DNA of 64,000 bases, taken from contig JAPYMA010000131.1 in the NCBI GenBank assembly GCA_035041965.1, positions 1-64,000 on the forward strand. The letters are read 5' to 3'. Of the stretch, positions 59,640 through 64,000 are shown one piece after another (positions within the stretch are counted from its first letter, which is position 1; every line of letters starts with the position of its first letter). The position numbers were made by a program, and so were the translations under genes. Below the pieces are notes generated by a model, which was given only the letters and a program-made list of their open reading frames with translations, was not told the DNA's origin and ran no database searches. This DNA comes from Anisakis pegreffii (Eukaryota; Nematoda; Chromadorea; Rhabditida; Anisakidae).

Positions 59640-61687
59640 TACGGAAAGAACAACTATGCAATTGTAGTAGTGATCGAATGCAAATGTTGATTGGTTGATT
59701 GATGTTTTTGAACAAAATCTTTCATTTTTTAGTGTTCATAATATAGACAGCAGCTCAATATTTGTTCTGTTTTCGTGTTGTTTCATTCGATTTGTTTTGG
59801 TTTATTCCGATATCGGTCGAGTTGAGTTTAGTTGATAAATGTTCTTCGAAGATGCGTTTTCGCACACGACTCCAGCACTTAATCCAGCTGTTGTCGATAG
59901 GAAGACCAATTCGTAGGATTGTTGGGGCAAACATGCATATGTAAAACAAAGATTCGCAAATTTTGGAATGGTACCGATCTGCGTACCTGACGAGACTCGT
60001 AAACAAACATCAATGCAGGCTAACAGATCGGATATAAAGGTGCCTATCGATGTTGGTATAGTTGATCAATTAGTTTGAAACAATAGACGAACGTGTATAA
60101 ATTTTTTAGTGCCCATAATCACAGACGATCGAATTTCTTCAATAAGAACAAGAGCTATGTTCTGATTACTATCAGAGTTTAATCACCTCACTAGTCACTT
60201 CACCTTACATCCTGTTAATTCCGGTTGTACGAAGATTTACAGTGGGGACACCGATTAGGCTTTGTAATCATCAGTACGGACATTGTTCAAACTATCATCA
60301 AGATGCCTGATGTCCACTTACTAAATGGTTGTTTGCCAAGAATTCGTCAGTTCTTCGTGATCAAACAAACATCTACAAACATTTCATAATTTGTCTTGTA
60401 ACAGTCATAAAGCAAAATCAATCAACACTGATTTGCCAGTCTCTGCAGTTCTTCCTTGATAACTCAAAGTTCCTCTAGCAGGCAAACTCATCTCCTATCA
60501 GAGCCTCTGCTCTAGGAGCTTTGCAGCTGAAATGAATGGACTTGACGTGTGCAAATTGTGGACCATCAAACTGCTCAAATCGTCAATCACAATGAATGAT
60601 CTATGAGGAAAGCATCAAAAGCGAAATGGATAAACAAAATTTGTTTGTTTTTATGAGTTTGTAACGTTGAAAGTTGACCGATTGACGTTGTTGTTTTTGT
60701 GCTGCTGTAATGAATTACAGCGCAGATGTCATATCACGCTTACAACCAACTAAAACACCTGCATGCCTCCTGGCCGATGTTTGCATACTTATCTTACAAC
60801 AAACTTTCATACTACTTCTATCTATTTTTATCTGCTAGATATCTCGCTCAATTTTTATCTCACCTTATTCATCTCATCTTCATTGCTATACTTCACCCCT
60901 CACTCCAGTAAACAGTTGATAAGGAAAACTGCTGTAGGCATGAACGTGCCTCTAAGTTCTTCCATGAGACTTCTTATGAACATTATCGAAGAAGTTCTTA
61001 TGCCATGCAGTAATCTTACTTGATCTATCTCCCTAGTAAGAGTCCGAAGTTAAAATATCCTGTAATAAAATCCAAAGTACCAGTTTCCTTGACGCAGTCT
61101 CCCTATCGCACTCAATTCATTGCTTGTTACTAAAATATTAAATGGGCAGTGAAATTTTTATTTTACATTCGTTCAATGTCTCATTCAGCAGTAATCTCGT
61201 TCAGCAACAACGAAAAACGAATATGTACTACTATTGAATATCATTATTTTGCAATTCATTGAATATCATTATTTTGCAATTCATTGAATATCATTATTTA
61301 CATCATTACTGTTATCGTCCGATATTACAAGGCTCGACACTAATAAATCAGGCTCATTCACCGATATGATAATGCAATGCTTTTCAATGAGATGTCCTGC
61401 AGTAAATCACTCACTCCGTTATGCGTTTACTCTTTTGAGAATATAGAACACTTTGAGAGCAGGTGTACGATTCTTATTTCATATTCATATCATGTCGCTC
61501 TTTTACAACTTGATAGTAGCGTGCCGCATTCATAAGGCACTCAGTTCAAGGATATAAAACTGTATTCAACGAGCAGTTTGTCGTGTGATCAGACACATTG
61601 TTCAGCTGTTCTATTTTGCATAAACAATTTTGAATTGAATTTATAGGATTAGATTACGAGAATCTAAATTAGTGATTTGTTGTTGTG
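59640..61687. other. Intergenic region after ATIC
   Basis: No gene is supported. A plus-strand frame at 60912-61023 reads as a plausible last exon after a weak AG but stands alone. A 25-bp repeat lies at 61233-61299 (listed separately). Just before the next feature, GAATTTATAG (ending near 61647) could serve as a trans-splice acceptor. Confidence 0.45.
61233..61299 (+). repeat. 25-bp tandem repeat, about 2.7 copies
   Basis: ATTGAATATCATTATTTTGC plus five more bases starts at 61233, 61258 and 61283. The third copy is cut short. This is a simple minisatellite with no sign of function. Confidence 0.95.
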
Positions 61688-64000
61688 ATGAAAAGAGTTG
61701 CGCTCATTCGTTATCCAAATCGTTATCGCTTGCAAATTTTGAAGTCTACCCGAGCAGCAGGCATTTTCGCTTCAAATATTCAACGATTCTCCTCGGAAAG
61801 TAAGGCAGTACGTCTTCCAGATGCTCTGAGTGGTAGTAGGCACAATCTGAAACCAAATAAATCGCATAGACAAAACGTTTTGAAGAATCCGCACTCTCGC
61901 ATCTATTATAATGTAACTTTAGGCAAATTGCAATCAGCCTATATGAAATATTGCAATGACATATAGGAATGAGAATCTAGTTACGTCCTACAAAACATTT
62001 TGCGACTAAATTCATTCAGAAAATCTCTGAAACATCCAACAGTCTCTGAAGAATCCATCCACAACAGCACTGAGGGAATGAATGAACCAAATGGCATACG
62101 ACAGATGAATGGGATGATTAAATAAATTGCTGAAAGAAAAAAGATCATTATTCTATAGGCTGCCATTTCAACAAACGAGCCAGCAAACGACGAAACTCAA
62201 TTGAAACAAATACGATAAAAAGTGTAACAAAAGATTTGGATAAAAATTACCCGATCAAATCAACACAACCGCTCCCACTCCACTTGTGCACAATCCATTC
62301 GTTACTCGATTCGTTCAGCTGGATATCTCAAAATCCATTCATATTCACCACCATTCAGTGGATGAATGAAATCTATTGACAAAAACAGCATTCAATTCAT
62401 ATCCAGTCAGCTGATGTTTATTTGCATCCAAATCATCTAAAATTTCTACCTTACTCTCTTCTCTTCGTAACCCTTTTTTGCACCTGCCTTGTCTGTTTTA
62501 TTTATTTGTTTTGTATGCGTAAACATATATCTGTATCTAACGATGTACGTAACTCAATCATCCTTCGAAGACCGACTCTTCAGTTCTTCTTTGTGCAGTG
62601 AAAGCAACAACAACAACAACAGTCAGAACAAAGAAGAAGTCCGTATGAGATGATTATGAATGTAAACGTTGTATGAGTGACATATTCCTCATCTGCCCGT
62701 TATTTTTTCTTGGGATACAGCACTCAACGAGAGATTGAAGTCATCGTGTTCGAATGAGTTGTCGTTATAAATAGCATTTCTAAAACGATGTGTACTAAGC
62801 TAAATATTATTATGTTGTTGTGATTCTTTTCGTGTCTTATGCACAGTTTTGTTTGGCCATTAATTTTGTAAGTTAATGATCCAGCAAATCTAATTTGATC
62901 TCTACCGATTTGAATGATTTGATTTCTTGAATTTCTTACAAATGCATGATGTAGTGCAATGATAAATGCTAAACGAATCACTCATTATTTATTTCACTGC
63001 CCCAATTCGTATAGAGAGAGATTAGTTTCCTATGGTTTCAGTTCATCAATGAAATAAATTCTGAAGAGCTGAATGCATAAATCTGACTGAATGCAGCAGT
63101 TTCATTGGGGACGTAAAATAAATGATTTTGTGATGTGGTGCAGTGCTTTCATTAGCAATGTTGAAATTTATTTGAGTATTCTGTTCTCCATTGGTGCGCA
63201 TTCAAAATTTTCATTATATGTAAACAAATTCATGCATTCAATCATTTATTACAAAATGCTGGCGAGGCACGCAATCATTCTAATCTAATTCTCTGAAAAT
63301 AAGTTATGAATGCTTGATGATCAATGTATGAATGGATGAATGGATACAATCACGATGCTCCCTGAACATTTGTAATCTTTCATCTGCTCAACTAAATGTA
63401 GGGTAACCTTCAGGCGTGAATCTCATTCTAACTTTGCTCTAGTTACGTCCTTTGCTCGTTGATCCCTTTACGTTCATTACCTACTATACTTCAGAGCAAC
63501 CACCCTACAGGACTGACAATGAGCTTATTCCGTAACACTCAATCGGCTTTATGAAATAAACGGATATCCGTTTATTCGTTCATCCGTTAAGGATTGCATA
63601 ATACAAATCCTTAATTCTAGTTAAGTATATGGGGTAATAATTTGCAGTGATATCATTTCATGGTCACTACAATGGAAAGATCTTATGGATTCTCCTCAGT
63701 TTAATCTTGTTTACCTTGCACTGAAAGTCATTAAAAAACCCTATGTGTTAACTAACGTTTTGAAAGCTGTCATCTGTTGTGCACAAGAGGTATATTTTGA
63801 GTGGTGTATAAGTGATCAAAGCGAATTACAATCGATATTTTGGGTTGTTTATTATTCATGCATTACGACAACAAACTGATGGATGGATGCATCAACATCA
63901 AAACAACTTGATGTTTTTGAGGTGATATTGACGATATTTACTCTGCACAGATGCAATGCGGTGAGCCACATGGATGCTATCATTATAATATCAATGCTTA
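61688..64000 (+). CDS. Partial gene, probable mitochondrial protein
   Basis: The evidence is a likely first exon (61688-61799) ending at a strong donor GTAAGG. It encodes an Arg-rich, acid-poor start ending in ASNIQRFSSES, typical of a mitochondrial pres equence and its cleavage area. Farther on, 63648-63789 is open, lies between an acceptor (TAATTTGCAG) and a GTATAT donor, and reads through DSPQFNLVYLALKVIKK; a further acceptor at 63950 opens a frame to the window edge. Phases show that at least one exon between 61800 and 63647 is missing from this model, so linking the pieces is inference. I do not recognise the mature protein. The gene would continue past the right edge. Confidence 0.35.
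61981..62166 (-). CDS. Possible small secreted protein
   Basis: A 61-residue antisense frame starts with a convincing hydrophobic leader (IMIFFLSAIYLIIPFIC), followed by a short tail with two cysteines (near residues 44 and 58). The start has a good context (TTGAAATGG), and an AG that could accept a spliced leader lies about 35 bases upstream. It sits inside the putative intron of the mitochondrial-type gene. A donor near the end (GTAACT) could mean more exons. Chance hydrophobic frames are common in AT-rich DNA, so confidence is low. Confidence 0.25.
   Translation of the reverse strand: MAAYRIMIFFLSAIYLIIPFICRMPFGSFIPSVLLWMDSSETVGCFRDFLNEFSRKMFCRT

Noticed and set aside
60763..61023. Plus-strand frame ending in a plausible last exon
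   Set aside because: The start is hydrophobic low-complexity, and no partner exons are evident after the ATIC stop.

Overview
The window looks like nuclear DNA of a nematode. It is AT-rich (I estimate about 36% GC), its genes are split into many short exons, and several start codons sit a few bases after a 3' splice site, as expected for spliced-leader trans-splicing. The best-identified proteins have close animal relatives: nicotinate phosphoribosyltransferase, ATIC and an invertebrate-type lysozyme. No bacterial genes, CRISPR array, rRNA or convincing intact tRNA was seen. I cannot name the species.

Layout. Positions 1-1400 hold no supported gene. Positions 1427-4960 hold a tandem array of 430-bp units with a conserved hairpin. 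Positions 8422-9180 hold a 97-residue protein with two U1/matrin-type zinc fingers. Positions 12748-17887 hold a 14-exon gene for a Ser/Gln/Asn-rich, coiled-coil, probably nuclear protein that I do not recognise. About 8.5 kb without a supported gene follows. Positions 26425-31038 hold a complete 12-exon NAPRT gene. Positions 34078-59639 hold a complete 15-exon ATIC gene that covers 40% of the window, including a 13.95-kb intron. A four-exon i-type lysozyme gene lies antisense inside ATIC intron 12 (55900-58005). Near the right end are a probable first exon with a mitochondrial presequence and one or two exon-like pieces of a gene that runs off the window.

How the genes relate. NAPRT makes nicotinate mononucleotide from nicotinate and PRPP (NAD salvage). 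ATIC catalyses the last two steps of de novo IMP synthesis. The two do not form an operon: they are 3 kb apart and each has its own upstream splice acceptor. The lysozyme is a secreted, probably antibacterial or digestive enzyme with no metabolic tie to ATIC, but the nested pair is striking because I recall the C. elegans orthologues being numbered next to each other on one cosmid.

Main points for a second look: the lysozyme nested in ATIC, with Asp where the first catalytic Glu of the family usually sits; the 430-bp array, whose hairpins keep their pairing when bases change; the compact double zinc-finger gene; and several fold-back elements, including a perfect 23-bp hairpin and an element built from TTAGGC/GCCTAA hexamers. 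All exon models were made by eye from splice signals, reading phase and remembered family sequences. No search was run.
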